Below, piece after piece: positions 19,816-28,431 of a DNA stretch of 64,000 bases. Where the stretch lies: assembly GCA_041737835.1 (NCBI GenBank), contig JBGSQY010000010.1, one strand, 5' to 3'. The DNA comes from Bythopirellula sp041737835. Lineage in GTDB: Bacteria > Planctomycetota > Planctomycetia > Pirellulales > Lacipirellulaceae. A program made the translations under genes and the position numbers. Every line of letters begins with the position of its first letter. The stretch's first letter is position 1. The notes under the pieces are model-generated. The model saw only the letters and a list, made by a program, of their open reading frames with translations, was not told the origin of the DNA and made no database searches.

Positions 19816-21291
19816 ATGCCCCTTTCGCGCCGCGACTTTCTCGCCACATCCGCCGCCACGGCTGCATCCTTCACGTTGCTCAACAGCACATCAGTTTTCG
19901 CTGCTGGCGTTTCCGATATCCGCGTGGCAACCATCGGCGTCCGCGGCCGTGGCGAGAATCATCTTTATGGTCTCGCCGACAACATCGTGGCGATTTGCGA
20001 CGTCGATGAAGAAATCCTCCACCAACGCGCCGACAAGTTTGAAGAGAAAACCAAACGCAAGGTCGAACGCCTCGGCGACTATCGCAAGCTGCTCGAACGC
20101 AAAGACATCGATGCGGTCACAATCGCCACGCCCAATCACACCCACGCGCTGATCGCCGTCGCCGCGGCTCAAGCGGGCAAAGATGTTTATTGCGAAAAGC
20201 CGATTGCCCAAACCATTTGGGAAAGTCGGCAAGTCGTCGCCGCCGCGCGTAAGTACGACCGCATCATCCAATGCGGTACGCAAGCTCGCTCCAGCGACAG
20301 CATCAAATCCGCCGTCGAATTTGTGCGGAGTGGTGAACTCGGCAACCTTCGCTACGTCGTGGGGTTGTGTTACAAGCCTCGCCCCAGCATCGGTAAGCTC
20401 GACACGGCGCTCGAAATCCCCAGCACCATCAACTACGACCTCTGGTGCGGTCCCGCCGAGATGAAAGACATCTACCGCCCCAGCCTCCACTACGATTGGC
20501 ATTGGGATTTCAACACCGGCAACGGCGACATGGGCAACCAAGGCATTCATCAAATGGACGTCGCTCGTTGGTTTCTCGGTGTCGACACACTCGCGCCGCG
20601 AGTGCTCTCCATCGGTGGCCGCCTGGGTTACGAAGATGCCGGCAACACGCCCAACACGCAGATCGCTTATTTCGATTACCCCGACGCACCGTTGATTTTT
20701 GAAACCCGTGGCCTGCCCCATTCCAAAACAGGTCAAGAGCGTTGGGAAGCCTCGATGGACAAATATCGCGGCAGTCAGGTCGGCAACGTCGTCCAATGCG
20801 AAAAGGGTTATATTCTCGTCGGCAACAGCTACATGGACGCGAGTGCTTACGACAACACTGGCAAACTGATCAAAGGGTGGAAGAACAAAGAGCTTCCCCA
20901 CTACGCCAACTGGCTCAACGCGGTTGCCGCGCGGAATAATTCCTTGCTCAACGCCGAGATTCAAGAAGGCCATCTTTCCAGCTCGCTCTGCTTTATGGGC
21001 AGCATTTCCCATCGATTGGGCCAAGAAAAAAATGCCGCCGAAATCGCCGAAGTTGTAGCGGGCCGCGAACTCTTGGCCAACTCCTTCGACCGCATGGCCA
21101 GCCACTTGCGCGCCAACGATGTCGACATTGATGGCGCCGAGCTCCTCACGCTCGGCGCGCAATTGGAACTCGACACACAAAGCGAAATGTTCGTCGGCAA
21201 CGACGCCGCCAACGAACTGCGCACCCGCAAACAACGCGCACCGTTCATCATCCCCGATATCGAACGCGAAGGAGCATCCGGCAACGCGTAG
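19816..21291 (+). CDS. Tat-exported Gfo/Idh/MocA-family oxidoreductase
   Basis: 491 residues. A twin-arginine signal (SRRDFLATSAATAASF) opens the protein, so the folded enzyme with its nucleotide cofactor is exported. The Rossmann part follows (VATIGVRGRGENHLYGL, VAICDVDEEIL), with VTIATPNHTHA and the conserved GKDVYCEKPIAQ, whose Lys is the family catalytic residue. The C-terminal domain has DWHWDFNTGNGDMGNQGIHQ, with His likely in the active site. Substrate is unknown; planctomycetes carry many of these enzymes, linked to sugar metabolism. ATG at 19816. Confidence 0.92.
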   Translation: MPLSRRDFLATSAATAASFTLLNSTSVFAAGVSDIRVATIGVRGRGENHLYGLADNIVAICDVDEEILHQRADKFEEKTKRKVERLGDYRKLLERKDIDAVTIATPNHTHALIAVAAAQAGKDVYCEKPIAQTIWESRQVVAAARKYDRIIQCGTQARSSDSIKSAVEFVRSGELGNLRYVVGLCYKPRPSIGKLDTALEIPSTINYDLWCGPAEMKDIYRPSLHYDWHWDFNTGNGDMGNQGIHQMDVARWFLGVDTLAPRVLSIGGRLGYEDAGNTPNTQIAYFDYPDAPLIFETRGLPHSKTGQERWEASMDKYRGSQVGNVVQCEKGYILVGNSYMDASAYDNTGKLIKGWKNKELPHYANWLNAVAARNNSLLNAEIQEGHLSSSLCFMGSISHRLGQEKNAAEIAEVVAGRELLANSFDRMASHLRANDVDIDGAELLTLGAQLELDTQSEMFVGNDAANELRTRKQRAPFIIPDIEREGASGNA

Positions 21292-21440
21292 TCATTAATC
21301 CCCCAACTTCACAGTTTCCACCAAATCTCCCGCCAGTTTTTGCACAAGACATCCCCCTACTCCGCTTGGTATGATGTTCTTTTGTCCAGCCGGGCAACAT
21401 GCTCGGTTAACGAGCAATGCCCCCGTGCGGACCTACCCTT

Positions 21441-22721
21441 ATGCCCCCCGTTGATAGTCCTCCGGCCACCCCGGTCGGCGGAAAAAAACTCGACCTCCGC
21501 GGTGAGCTTTCCTCACTCAAGATCGACCGCTCTAAAACACGTAAGCCCACAGTCGTAGGCCGCGCGCTGTGGTTGTTGCTGGGCTTAGTCCTAATCGGCG
21601 GCATCGGTGGCACCGCCTATTGGGCGCTGCGTGATCGACTCTTCCCGCTGCCGATGGTCAAAGTCGAAGCCGCTCGCATCATGACCAAGGGGCAAGTCTC
21701 CGCGTATCTCACCGCCACGGGTTACCTCGAATCGCGTTGGCAAGCCGCCGTGGGAGCCAAGGTGCCCGGTCGCATCCAGAACATCCCCGTGGAAGAAGGC
21801 GACAAAGTCCAAGCGGGCGATATCCTCGCGGAACTCGAACACGCCGATCTCGATGCCATGCTCGCTTCCAAGAAAGTCGCCGTCGAATTGGCCCAAGCTC
21901 AAGTTTCGGAAGCCGAATTCAATTTGAAACAAAGTGAACGCAATTTGAAGCGGCAGCAACAACTCTTGGAGCGCAGCGCGGGGACCGTCGAAGCAGCCGA
22001 ACAAGCCGAGACGGCCCACCAAGTGGCTGAAGCCACCGTCAAAGCGCGGAAAGCCTCGCTATCCTCCGCCAGAAGCAGCGTGATCGAAGCCGAGGAAGCG
22101 ATTCGCAATATGTTTGTTTACGCCCCGTTCGATGGCACGGTCGTTACCAAAGATGCCGAGCAAGGAGAATCGATCATGCCCGGTGGCATGGGTGCCAGCT
22201 CGGGCCGTGGTTCCGTGATCACACTCGCCAAGCTCGATGAACTCGAAGTCGATACCGACGTCAAAGAAGATTACCTCAGCCAACTCAGAAAAGGTCAGCC
22301 TGCCCAAGTGATCGTCGACGCCGTGCCCAATCATCGCTACAAAGCCAAACTCCGCGAGATTATCCCGATGGGAGATCGCACGCGGGGCATCGTGAAAGTG
22401 AAAGTTGAAATTCTCGATCCCGATGATCGCTTGTTTCCTGAATTGAGTGCCACGGTTCTGTTCCTCCCCGATGCCACCGAAGCGAATCAGGCTCAAGAAA
22501 AAGGCGTCTTCGTTTCCGCGGCGGCGGTGCAAGGAACGGGCGACGATCAGTTCGTCTGGCTGCTCGACCAGGATCGCGTTCGCAAAGTAGCCATCAAAAC
22601 GGCTGGCAAATCCGAGGAAGGTTTAGTCGCCATCGAAAGCGGCCTCACCGGCGGTGAGCGCGTGATTGTCGAGCCTCCCCCCGGCCTGGAAGAAGGCGAG
22701 CAAGTCCAAGTCCCCGAATAA
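21441..22721 (+). CDS. Periplasmic adaptor (membrane fusion) protein of an ABC exporter
   Basis: About 426 residues; MacA/HlyD-like. A short cytoplasmic tail precedes one transmembrane helix (LWLLLGLVLIGGIGGTAYWAL), then a beta-barrel half, a lipoyl-like half motif (VGAKVPGRIQNIPVEEGDKV), a long coiled coil (about 135-215), the second lipoyl half (YAPFDGTVVTKDAEQGE) and a C-terminal barrel. It would bridge the inner-membrane permease to the outer envelope. It is the first gene of a four-gene operon (gap of 24 bases to the ATPase). ATG at 21441 or, 8 codons earlier, 21417; neither has a strong ribosome site. Confidence 0.88.
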   Translation: MPPVDSPPATPVGGKKLDLRGELSSLKIDRSKTRKPTVVGRALWLLLGLVLIGGIGGTAYWALRDRLFPLPMVKVEAARIMTKGQVSAYLTATGYLESRWQAAVGAKVPGRIQNIPVEEGDKVQAGDILAELEHADLDAMLASKKVAVELAQAQVSEAEFNLKQSERNLKRQQQLLERSAGTVEAAEQAETAHQVAEATVKARKASLSSARSSVIEAEEAIRNMFVYAPFDGTVVTKDAEQGESIMPGGMGASSGRGSVITLAKLDELEVDTDVKEDYLSQLRKGQPAQVIVDAVPNHRYKAKLREIIPMGDRTRGIVKVKVEILDPDDRLFPELSATVLFLPDATEANQAQEKGVFVSAAAVQGTGDDQFVWLLDQDRVRKVAIKTAGKSEEGLVAIESGLTGGERVIVEPPPGLEEGEQVQVPE

Positions 22722-22745
22722 GATCCGTTATTCCCTGAGGTTTTC

Positions 22746-23465
22746 ATGTCCGACAACCACACCGATGCCGTCGTCCAACTGTTGAACGTCAGCAAAGGTT
22801 TCACGCGCGGCTCGCAAGAGATTCCCGTGCTTACCAACACAACGCTCCATATTCCCAAAGGGGACTTCGTCGCCGTGATGGGGCCCTCCGGTTCCGGCAA
22901 GTCGACGCTCCTCAATCTTTGCGCCGGACTTGATCGCCCCACCACCGGCAAAGTGATCGTCAACGACCAAGATCTCGGTCAACTTTCCGAAGCGGGCCTT
23001 TCGCGCTGGCGGAGCGAAAACTTGGGCTTCATCTTTCAGATGTTCAACTTGATGCCGGTCCTCACGGCCCAAGAAAACGTCGAACTGCCCTTGATGCTCA
23101 CGCCCCTGTCGCGTGCTGAACGTCGCAAGCAAGCGGAAACGTCGCTCCGCATCGTGGGCCTCGCCGATCGTGCCGACCACTACCCCCGCCAGCTTTCCGG
23201 CGGTCAGGAACAACGGGTCGCCATCGCTCGCGCGCTTGCCAACGATCCTGTGCTCCTCTTGGCCGACGAACCGACCGGTAATCTCGATGCGACCAGTGCT
23301 CAGGAAGTGCTCGATCTGTTGGATTCACTCAACGAGCAATTCGGCACGACGATCATCATGGTCACCCACGATCCCAAAGCCGCGCGCCGGGCGAAGCGTT
23401 TGCTGCATCTCGAAAAAGGCACCTTCGTCCAAGCCGACATCGATGAATTGGAACATGCACGATGA
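22746..23465 (+). CDS. ABC transporter ATP-binding protein, MacB/LolD type
   Basis: 239 residues, complete ATPase: Walker A GPSGSGKST, Q-loop FQMFNLMPVLTAQENV, signature LSGGQEQR, Walker B LLLADEPT and the switch histidine in IIMVTHDPKAA. The signature-motif neighbourhood and short size fit the LolD/MacB class that works with FtsX-like permeases in mechanotransmission. GAGG lies upstream of the ATG at 22746. Its stop overlaps the next start by ATGA, so the permease is translationally coupled. Confidence 0.94.
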   Translation: MSDNHTDAVVQLLNVSKGFTRGSQEIPVLTNTTLHIPKGDFVAVMGPSGSGKSTLLNLCAGLDRPTTGKVIVNDQDLGQLSEAGLSRWRSENLGFIFQMFNLMPVLTAQENVELPLMLTPLSRAERRKQAETSLRIVGLADRADHYPRQLSGGQEQRVAIARALANDPVLLLADEPTGNLDATSAQEVLDLLDSLNEQFGTTIIMVTHDPKAARRAKRLLHLEKGTFVQADIDELEHAR

Positions 23466-24622
23466 AATTTTTGCCGATGATTTTTCGCAATGTCTTTCGC
23501 AACAAGATCCGCTCGCTCTTCACGGCGGCGTCGATCGCGGTGAGCTTGTTTCTGGTCGTGACGCTCTACTCGCTGATCACCGCCCAGGAAGAATCGACCG
23601 ATGCCAATAGCCAGGCCAACCGCGTGGCCGTGCTGCACGAGGCAGGCCTCGCCGGCAATTTGCCGATTAGCTATGTGAATCGCATTAGCCGCGTGCCGGG
23701 CGTGATCCACACGATCCCCATGTCGTGGTTTGGCGGCAACTATCGCGAAGAAACAACTCAGTTTCCTCAATTCGCGACCGATGCCAAAGAACTCTTCAAC
23801 GTCTATCCCGAACTCACGATCCCCGCCGATGAGCTCGAAGCCTGGCAAAATGACAAAACGGGCTGCGTGGTCGGCGCACTCATTGCCCGCAACAAGGGTT
23901 GGAAGATCGGCAGCAAGATTCCACTGCAAGGCAACATCTATCCCGCCAATCTTGAGCTCACGGTGCGCGGCATCTACGACGGCCCCCCGACGATGGACCG
24001 CGGCTGGGTCTTGTTCCACTTCGATTACTTCGATGAATCCCTTAAAAAACTCAATTATCCCAATTCGGGCAACGCGGGTCTTGTGATGATTCGCGCCGAA
24101 TCCGCCGCTAAGATGCCCGAAGTGATGCAGGCCATCACGGCCGCGTTCGAAAGCTCCGACGCCCCCGTGAAGCCGATGACCGAGAAAGATTTCGCCGCCT
24201 CGTTCATGGAAATGATGGGCAACGTCCGCGGCTTCATCCGCATGACTTCCACCGCAGTGGTGCTGGCCCTGTTGTGCGTCGCCGCCAACACGATGGCCAT
24301 GTCGGTTCGCGAACGGACCCGCGAGATCGCGCTTTTGAAAGCCATCGGCTTCAACCAATCAACCATCCTCGGCATGTTTCTCGCCGAGTCGGTCACCATC
24401 GGCGTCCTCGGTGGAATTCTTGGAGCCCTCGGTGCGAAACTTTTGTTCTACTCGGTGGACCTGAGCAGCATCGACGCCGGCTTGGGAATGTTTTACATCC
24501 CCTGGCGAACCGCATTATGGGGCTTAGCACTCGCCGCCGTGGTGGGACTTTTAAGTGGTCTCATCCCCGCCTGGCGCGCCGCCCACGTCTCCGTCATCGA
24601 AGGCTTGCGCAAAGTCGTCTAA
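23462..24622 (+). CDS. FtsX/MacB-type ABC permease, first of two
   Basis: 386 residues with the MacB-type layout: one N-terminal helix (about 16-40), a large periplasmic domain (about 45-255), then three C-terminal helices with the conserved VRERTREIALLKAIGF coupling segment. It overlaps the ATPase gene by 4 bases. With the second permease at 24670 it likely forms a heterodimer. Confidence 0.9.
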   Translation: MKFLPMIFRNVFRNKIRSLFTAASIAVSLFLVVTLYSLITAQEESTDANSQANRVAVLHEAGLAGNLPISYVNRISRVPGVIHTIPMSWFGGNYREETTQFPQFATDAKELFNVYPELTIPADELEAWQNDKTGCVVGALIARNKGWKIGSKIPLQGNIYPANLELTVRGIYDGPPTMDRGWVLFHFDYFDESLKKLNYPNSGNAGLVMIRAESAAKMPEVMQAITAAFESSDAPVKPMTEKDFAASFMEMMGNVRGFIRMTSTAVVLALLCVAANTMAMSVRERTREIALLKAIGFNQSTILGMFLAESVTIGVLGGILGALGAKLLFYSVDLSSIDAGLGMFYIPWRTALWGLALAAVVGLLSGLIPAWRAAHVSVIEGLRKVV

Positions 24623-24669
24623 TGCCGGCCTCCGACCTCTGACCTCCGAACTCCGACCTCTCATAAACA

Positions 24670-25845
24670 ATGATCCCCATCAAATACAATTACCGCAGCC
24701 TGATGGCTCGCAAAGTCGGCTCGCTTATGACCGTCCTTGGCGTCGGCATGGTTGTTTGGGCCAGCATCTTCGCCTTTGGCCTCTCGGCGGGGCTAGATAA
24801 AACACTCGAAATCGCCGCCGATCCGCTCGACGTGATCGTCTTGCGCAAAGGCTCGACCTCCGAGGCCGTCAGCGCCGTCACCGAATCAGCCGCGCGCGAA
24901 ATCACGGCCCTCCCAGGCATCGAAACTGATAAATATGGCAATCCCCTGGCGGCTTCCGAGCTAGTTGTGTTCGCGTATCTGCCGCGCCGCGGTTCGACTC
25001 AACCCGTGAATGTTTCCGTTCGCGGGGTCGATCCTATGTCGCGCAATTTGCGTGAAGGACTCGAAATCGTTGAAGGCCGCGATTTCACGCCGGGCGTACG
25101 CGAAGCCATCGTCAGCAGCGCGATGTCGCAGCGTTTTCAACGACTGGGGCTCGGCGACAAGTTCAAGGTCGAAGGGGGTGAATTTGAAGTCGTCGGCATC
25201 TTTGAAGCCGGCGGTGGGGCCGTTGAGTCCGAAGTCTGGACTGATCAACCCGTGCTGGCTCAACTCGCCAAACGCACGGGCGCGATGTCGAGCCTGCAAC
25301 TTCGTGCCGCCAGTCAGGCCGATCAAGAGCGTCTCGTCAATCGCATCCAAAACGACGAGCAGATCGACCTCAAGGCCACCACCGAAGTCAATTACTATGC
25401 CGAGCAAGCCCAGCAAAGCAGCCTGATCAAAGTCGTCGGTTACATGATCGCGTTCTTTCTCACGATCGGCGCGATGTTCGCCGTCGCCAACACGATGTAC
25501 GGAGCCATCGCTTCGCGCGCGCGAGAAATCGGCACCCTGCGGGCCCTCGGCTTTGGCCGCCTGAGTATCCTGACCGCGTTCGTCCTCGAGTCCTTGGTGC
25601 TGTGTCTCGCCGGTGCTGTGCTTGGTTGCCTGGGGGCGCTGGCAATCACATTTTTCCTGGGCGGCATTCAAACCGGCACGATGAACCCCGGCACCTTCAC
25701 GGAAGTTGCGTTCTCGTTCGACTTTGGCCCCCGCGTGCTAGCCCAAGGCGCCATCCTGGCCGTCGTCATGGGCCTCGTCGGCGGATTCCTACCCGCACTC
25801 CGTGCCGTCCGTATGAAAGTCGTCGACGCCCTCCGCGAAGTCTAA
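24670..25845 (+). CDS. FtsX/MacB-type ABC permease, second of two
   Basis: 391 residues with the same topology as its neighbour: helix at about 16-38, periplasmic MacB-like domain, and three C-terminal helices with the ASRAREIGTLRALGFGRLS coupling segment. The 47-base gap to the first permease is made of imperfect repeats of CTCCGACCTC. ATG at 24670. A palindromic repeat directly follows the stop. Substrate unknown. Confidence 0.9.
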   Translation: MIPIKYNYRSLMARKVGSLMTVLGVGMVVWASIFAFGLSAGLDKTLEIAADPLDVIVLRKGSTSEAVSAVTESAAREITALPGIETDKYGNPLAASELVVFAYLPRRGSTQPVNVSVRGVDPMSRNLREGLEIVEGRDFTPGVREAIVSSAMSQRFQRLGLGDKFKVEGGEFEVVGIFEAGGGAVESEVWTDQPVLAQLAKRTGAMSSLQLRAASQADQERLVNRIQNDEQIDLKATTEVNYYAEQAQQSSLIKVVGYMIAFFLTIGAMFAVANTMYGAIASRAREIGTLRALGFGRLSILTAFVLESLVLCLAGAVLGCLGALAITFFLGGIQTGTMNPGTFTEVAFSFDFGPRVLAQGAILAVVMGLVGGFLPALRAVRMKVVDALREV

Positions 25846-25866
25846 CCGCCGCTCGCGGCTTAGCGG
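25846..25866. repeat. Short palindromic repeat after the exporter operon
   Basis: CCGCCGCTCGCGGCTTAGCGG directly follows the TAA of the second permease gene. It is a variant of the 19737 and 51965 copies, with a GCCGC/GCGGC stem. Likely a REP-like element. Confidence 0.55.
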
Positions 25867-25955
25867 CCCCGCTTCTTCAAATTTGAACCTTCCGCAGTTA
25901 TGCTAATTCACATTCACAAACTTCAACACTCCACCCCACTTGGCGGTACTGACCC

Positions 25956-26228
25956 GTGAAATTCATTGAAATGACCGGCGAGCAACTCTTCTCCGTGCTG
26001 CTCCCTGAGGAACTCAAGCTGCATGAACTCGAAGCCGCGGGCGTGCATGCCCACAGCATCATCCGCGTGAATCTGCAAGGCGATTTGGAATTACGCCGGC
26101 CCGATGGCTGGCAAATCCTGGGCGGCCTGCTCGGCGACTTCGAACACCGCGTGATCGAAAAGACCGGCCTCAACTGGTCTGCCCCATTGCACGACAGTCA
26201 CATCGACGATTGCAAACCCTGCAACTAA
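25956..26228 (+). CDS. Small soluble protein, unknown function
   Basis: 90 residues, no signal or membrane segment. It looks like a compact alpha/beta domain (MTGEQLFSVLLPEELKLHEL, IIRVNLQGDLELRRPDGW, GGLLGDFEHRVIEKTGLNW) ending in a Cys pair (CKPC). I do not recognise it. The start is a GTG at 25956; an ATG 5 codons later is an alternative without a ribosome site. It follows the exporter operon by 110 bases in the same direction. Confidence 0.6.
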   Translation: MKFIEMTGEQLFSVLLPEELKLHELEAAGVHAHSIIRVNLQGDLELRRPDGWQILGGLLGDFEHRVIEKTGLNWSAPLHDSHIDDCKPCN

Positions 26229-26332
26229 GAGTGCCACGACGTTCCATGTCGTGATTAATAATTCGATACGGAGTATCGATCTACTCTAGTGTGGTACGAG
26301 TCTCCGACTCGTAATTCCGCAAACCACCGTTC

Positions 26333-27217
26333 TTATTTCTGAACCAAAATGAAATTCAACCCTCGCAGCAGCGGACCACCTACCCTGACAATGTCGGATT
26401 CATTTTCATACATATTCTTGGACTTAAGGAAACGCTTCGCCTGATCAAGGTCCATGACGCTGAGGATAAGGCTGCGGATTCCATTCGCATCCGCACCGAC
26501 GACTTGCAGCGCCGGACCGTCACCCACAGGCCAAGCACCTTCAGAGGAAGACTCAATCGGTTTAAGTAGCATTTGCCACTGCCGCCTTGCGTCCTTCACA
26601 TCACGGGTTCCATAGACAATCTGTTTCGCCGCATGAAGTGACAGTGGGCCACCGTTTCGCGAACGAAGTTCTTCTGCCAGGCGATCTCTCCGCGTGGTTA
26701 TGCCATCGTCATACTCACACAGAAAAACCTGGGTCGAGTCACACGAAACGTCAGGCAATCCGACCGTCGTCCAGCGCGTTTTTAACGAACCGTCTGACTG
26801 AAATTCGCGAAAAGGGGCAGGCAATCCGTGTCCGATCCCGCGTGCGTCCAGTTCGCGTAGACTCGTTCCCAGTGGCAAAGGCTCCAGCGCGAAGCCCGTC
26901 CAACGGGCCTCTCTGCTTTCGCCAGACGCTTGCTCGCTAATGATTTCCAGATTCACGTTTCCCAGCGAGACCCCTCCACAAGTGAAGCCGCCATAGTCTG
27001 TCATGGGCCACGCGACGGGCAACTGAAAAGTTTCCGAGAGCAACTCAAACAGCTCTTTGGCTGAGGGCGAGACGATCAGGATGTGATCGATCTGCTTAAC
27101 GATTCGCTCAACGGAAGCCGGAGTCTGCGCCATGCACGATTCTGCAAGAAGATAAAAGGCACTCGGCAAGACAAAGAAGACAACGGCCAATCGGCGGGCA
27201 GTAACTGAGAAGTTCAT
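26333..27217 (-). CDS. Secreted VOC (glyoxalase-like) fold protein
   Basis: About 294 residues. From the ATG at 27217 there is a signal peptide ending in SCMAQT. The mature part begins with a VOC-like beta-alpha-beta unit (VKQIDHILIVSPSAKELFEL, FGG-type GGFTCGGVSLGNVNLEII) and has a second such unit at about 190-290 (HAAKQIVYGTRDVKDARRQ). VOC proteins include glyoxalases and dioxygenases, but most metal ligands are not obvious here, so the function is open. An upstream in-frame extension of 27 codons is rejected because it lacks a signal. The gene converges with the 25956 gene. Confidence 0.65.
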   Translation of the reverse strand: MNFSVTARRLAVVFFVLPSAFYLLAESCMAQTPASVERIVKQIDHILIVSPSAKELFELLSETFQLPVAWPMTDYGGFTCGGVSLGNVNLEIISEQASGESREARWTGFALEPLPLGTSLRELDARGIGHGLPAPFREFQSDGSLKTRWTTVGLPDVSCDSTQVFLCEYDDGITTRRDRLAEELRSRNGGPLSLHAAKQIVYGTRDVKDARRQWQMLLKPIESSSEGAWPVGDGPALQVVGADANGIRSLILSVMDLDQAKRFLKSKNMYENESDIVRVGGPLLRGLNFILVQK

Positions 27218-27858
27218 CTCAGCATGGTAATGTCTTTCTGGTTGATTGACAAATCGCTGGATTCGCCAACTGTAGCCTAGGTCACAGACCTCAGACACAG
27301 AAATTTGTTAGCCGCAAGGCAGAGCGCGTCGTAGACGAGCGCGCAATCTTCGCAGCATAACTCCTCCACTCCGTGTTTGAAAAATTCCCACGGCCGAGGC
27401 GGCCATGCTACTCATCTTTCAAGAATCCGCGGCTAGCGTCTTGCGGCTCAGTGGACAAAGTTCTTTGTCGAAATTGGCCGCGCAATTCCATATAATGCGT
27501 TTCGAGGCGCGAGAAATTCGTTCGTCTCCAGCCCCAAGTCCCTAACACCCAATCCCAAATTCAGCTTTGCGACAACCAGAAGCCTGCAAACCAAGCAAAC
27601 CTCGCCAACCTGGCAAAGCAGAAGGAAGACGCCAGAGGTCAGAAGGTCGGGGGTCAGGGCGAAGCCGTTAAGACACTGTTGGGCGAGCCAACGGTGGCAC
27701 CCGAATGTCTGCGCAGAGCACAACTCGCGTCATGAAACCCGAGACGCGCAACTTCGCAAATATACCCTGCCAAATTGGAAGAGTTGGACACGTTGGAAAA
27801 GTTGAAATTTATCATTGAGAATTTCTGAATTAGGAATTTGAAATCCTCAATCAAGTGT
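27218..27858. other. Intergenic mosaic of decayed simple repeats
   Basis: About 640 bases without a supported gene. It contains a REP-like copy (27674-27702), a diverged copy of the CGGCTTAGCG family (about 27430-27450), GAGGTCAGAAGGTCGGGGGTC-type runs (27635-27656) echoing 24627-24660, and imperfect tandem words such as GTTGGAAAAGTTG (27783-27805). Open frames here look random. Confidence 0.5.
27674..27702. repeat. REP-like palindrome, copy 1
   Basis: CACTGTTGG, loop GCGAG, CCAACGGTG, then GCACCC. It matches at 25 of 29 positions the sequence lying inside waaA (43858-43886, opposite strand). One substitution pair is compensatory in the stem and another gives a G-T pair. Confidence 0.65.
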
Positions 27859-27890
27859 AAAAAACGAACCGCCGGGCTGGTCCCGGCGGT
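27859..27890 (-). terminator. Intrinsic terminator of the OsmC gene
   Basis: On the minus strand ACCGCCGGG (27882-27890) pairs with CCCGGCGGT (27868-27876) around a 5-base loop and is followed by TCG and six T (27859-27864). It starts 28 bases after the OsmC stop. Confidence 0.88.
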
Positions 27891-27917
27891 CTTGTTCTCA
27901 ACTCAGCTGCTCAGCGT

Positions 27918-28343
27918 TTACACCAACTTCGCATCAAGCGTAATCTCCGCCGCGGCGAGCAACTTTGAAATTGGGCAATTCTTTTTTGCCTTTTCGGCTT
28001 GCTCTTGGAAAGCCGCGGCATCAATACCCGGCACTTTGGCCACGGTCACCAGATCGATCTTGGGGATTCCAAAACCGGCTTCGCCCTTCACAAGATGCAC
28101 ATTGGCCGTGGTCTTCACTTCGGTTGGCGGATGACCGGCTTGTGAGAGGCCGTTAGAAAGAGCCATCGAAAAACAACTGGCGTGAGCGGCGGCAATCAGC
28201 TCTTCAGGATTCGTGCCGGTGCCTTCTTCAAAGCGTGAGGTAAAAGAATACTGGCCGTCGAAGGCGCCGTTACCAAACTTGACGTTCCCCTTGCCACCTT
28301 TAAGGTCGCCTTGCCAGACTGCTTCCGCGCTACGAATCGCCAT
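27918..28343 (-). CDS. osmC: OsmC/Ohr-family peroxiredoxin
   Basis: 141 residues, normal OsmC length. The two reactive cysteines are seen in AAAHASCFSMALSNGL and KKNCPISKLL; the conserved GTNPEELIAAAHA stretch is present. OsmC proteins reduce organic hydroperoxides in the cytoplasm using dithiol cofactors. The ATG at 28343 is preceded by AAGGAGAACAATC, a very good ribosome site. A strong terminator follows, so it is a single-gene unit. OsmC rather than Ohr is chosen from general resemblance. Confidence 0.93.
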   Translation of the reverse strand: MAIRSAEAVWQGDLKGGKGNVKFGNGAFDGQYSFTSRFEEGTGTNPEELIAAAHASCFSMALSNGLSQAGHPPTEVKTTANVHLVKGEAGFGIPKIDLVTVAKVPGIDAAAFQEQAEKAKKNCPISKLLAAAEITLDAKLV

Positions 28344-28431
28344 GATTGTTCTCCTTGATGACGGTGAGTGATCAAAATCGAACCGTCCATTGTCTCCCTC
28401 CTACGAGACCTGTCAACGCAGCCGAGCCCTG

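Noticed and set aside
19891..21234. 447-codon antisense open frame opposite the Gfo/Idh/MocA gene
   Set aside because: No recognisable domains, composition follows the complementary codon bias, and the sense gene is complete with Tat signal and family motifs.
27448..27854. Two overlapping open frames in the repeat mosaic
   Set aside because: They cross a REP-like palindrome and simple repeats and contain no recognisable protein features.
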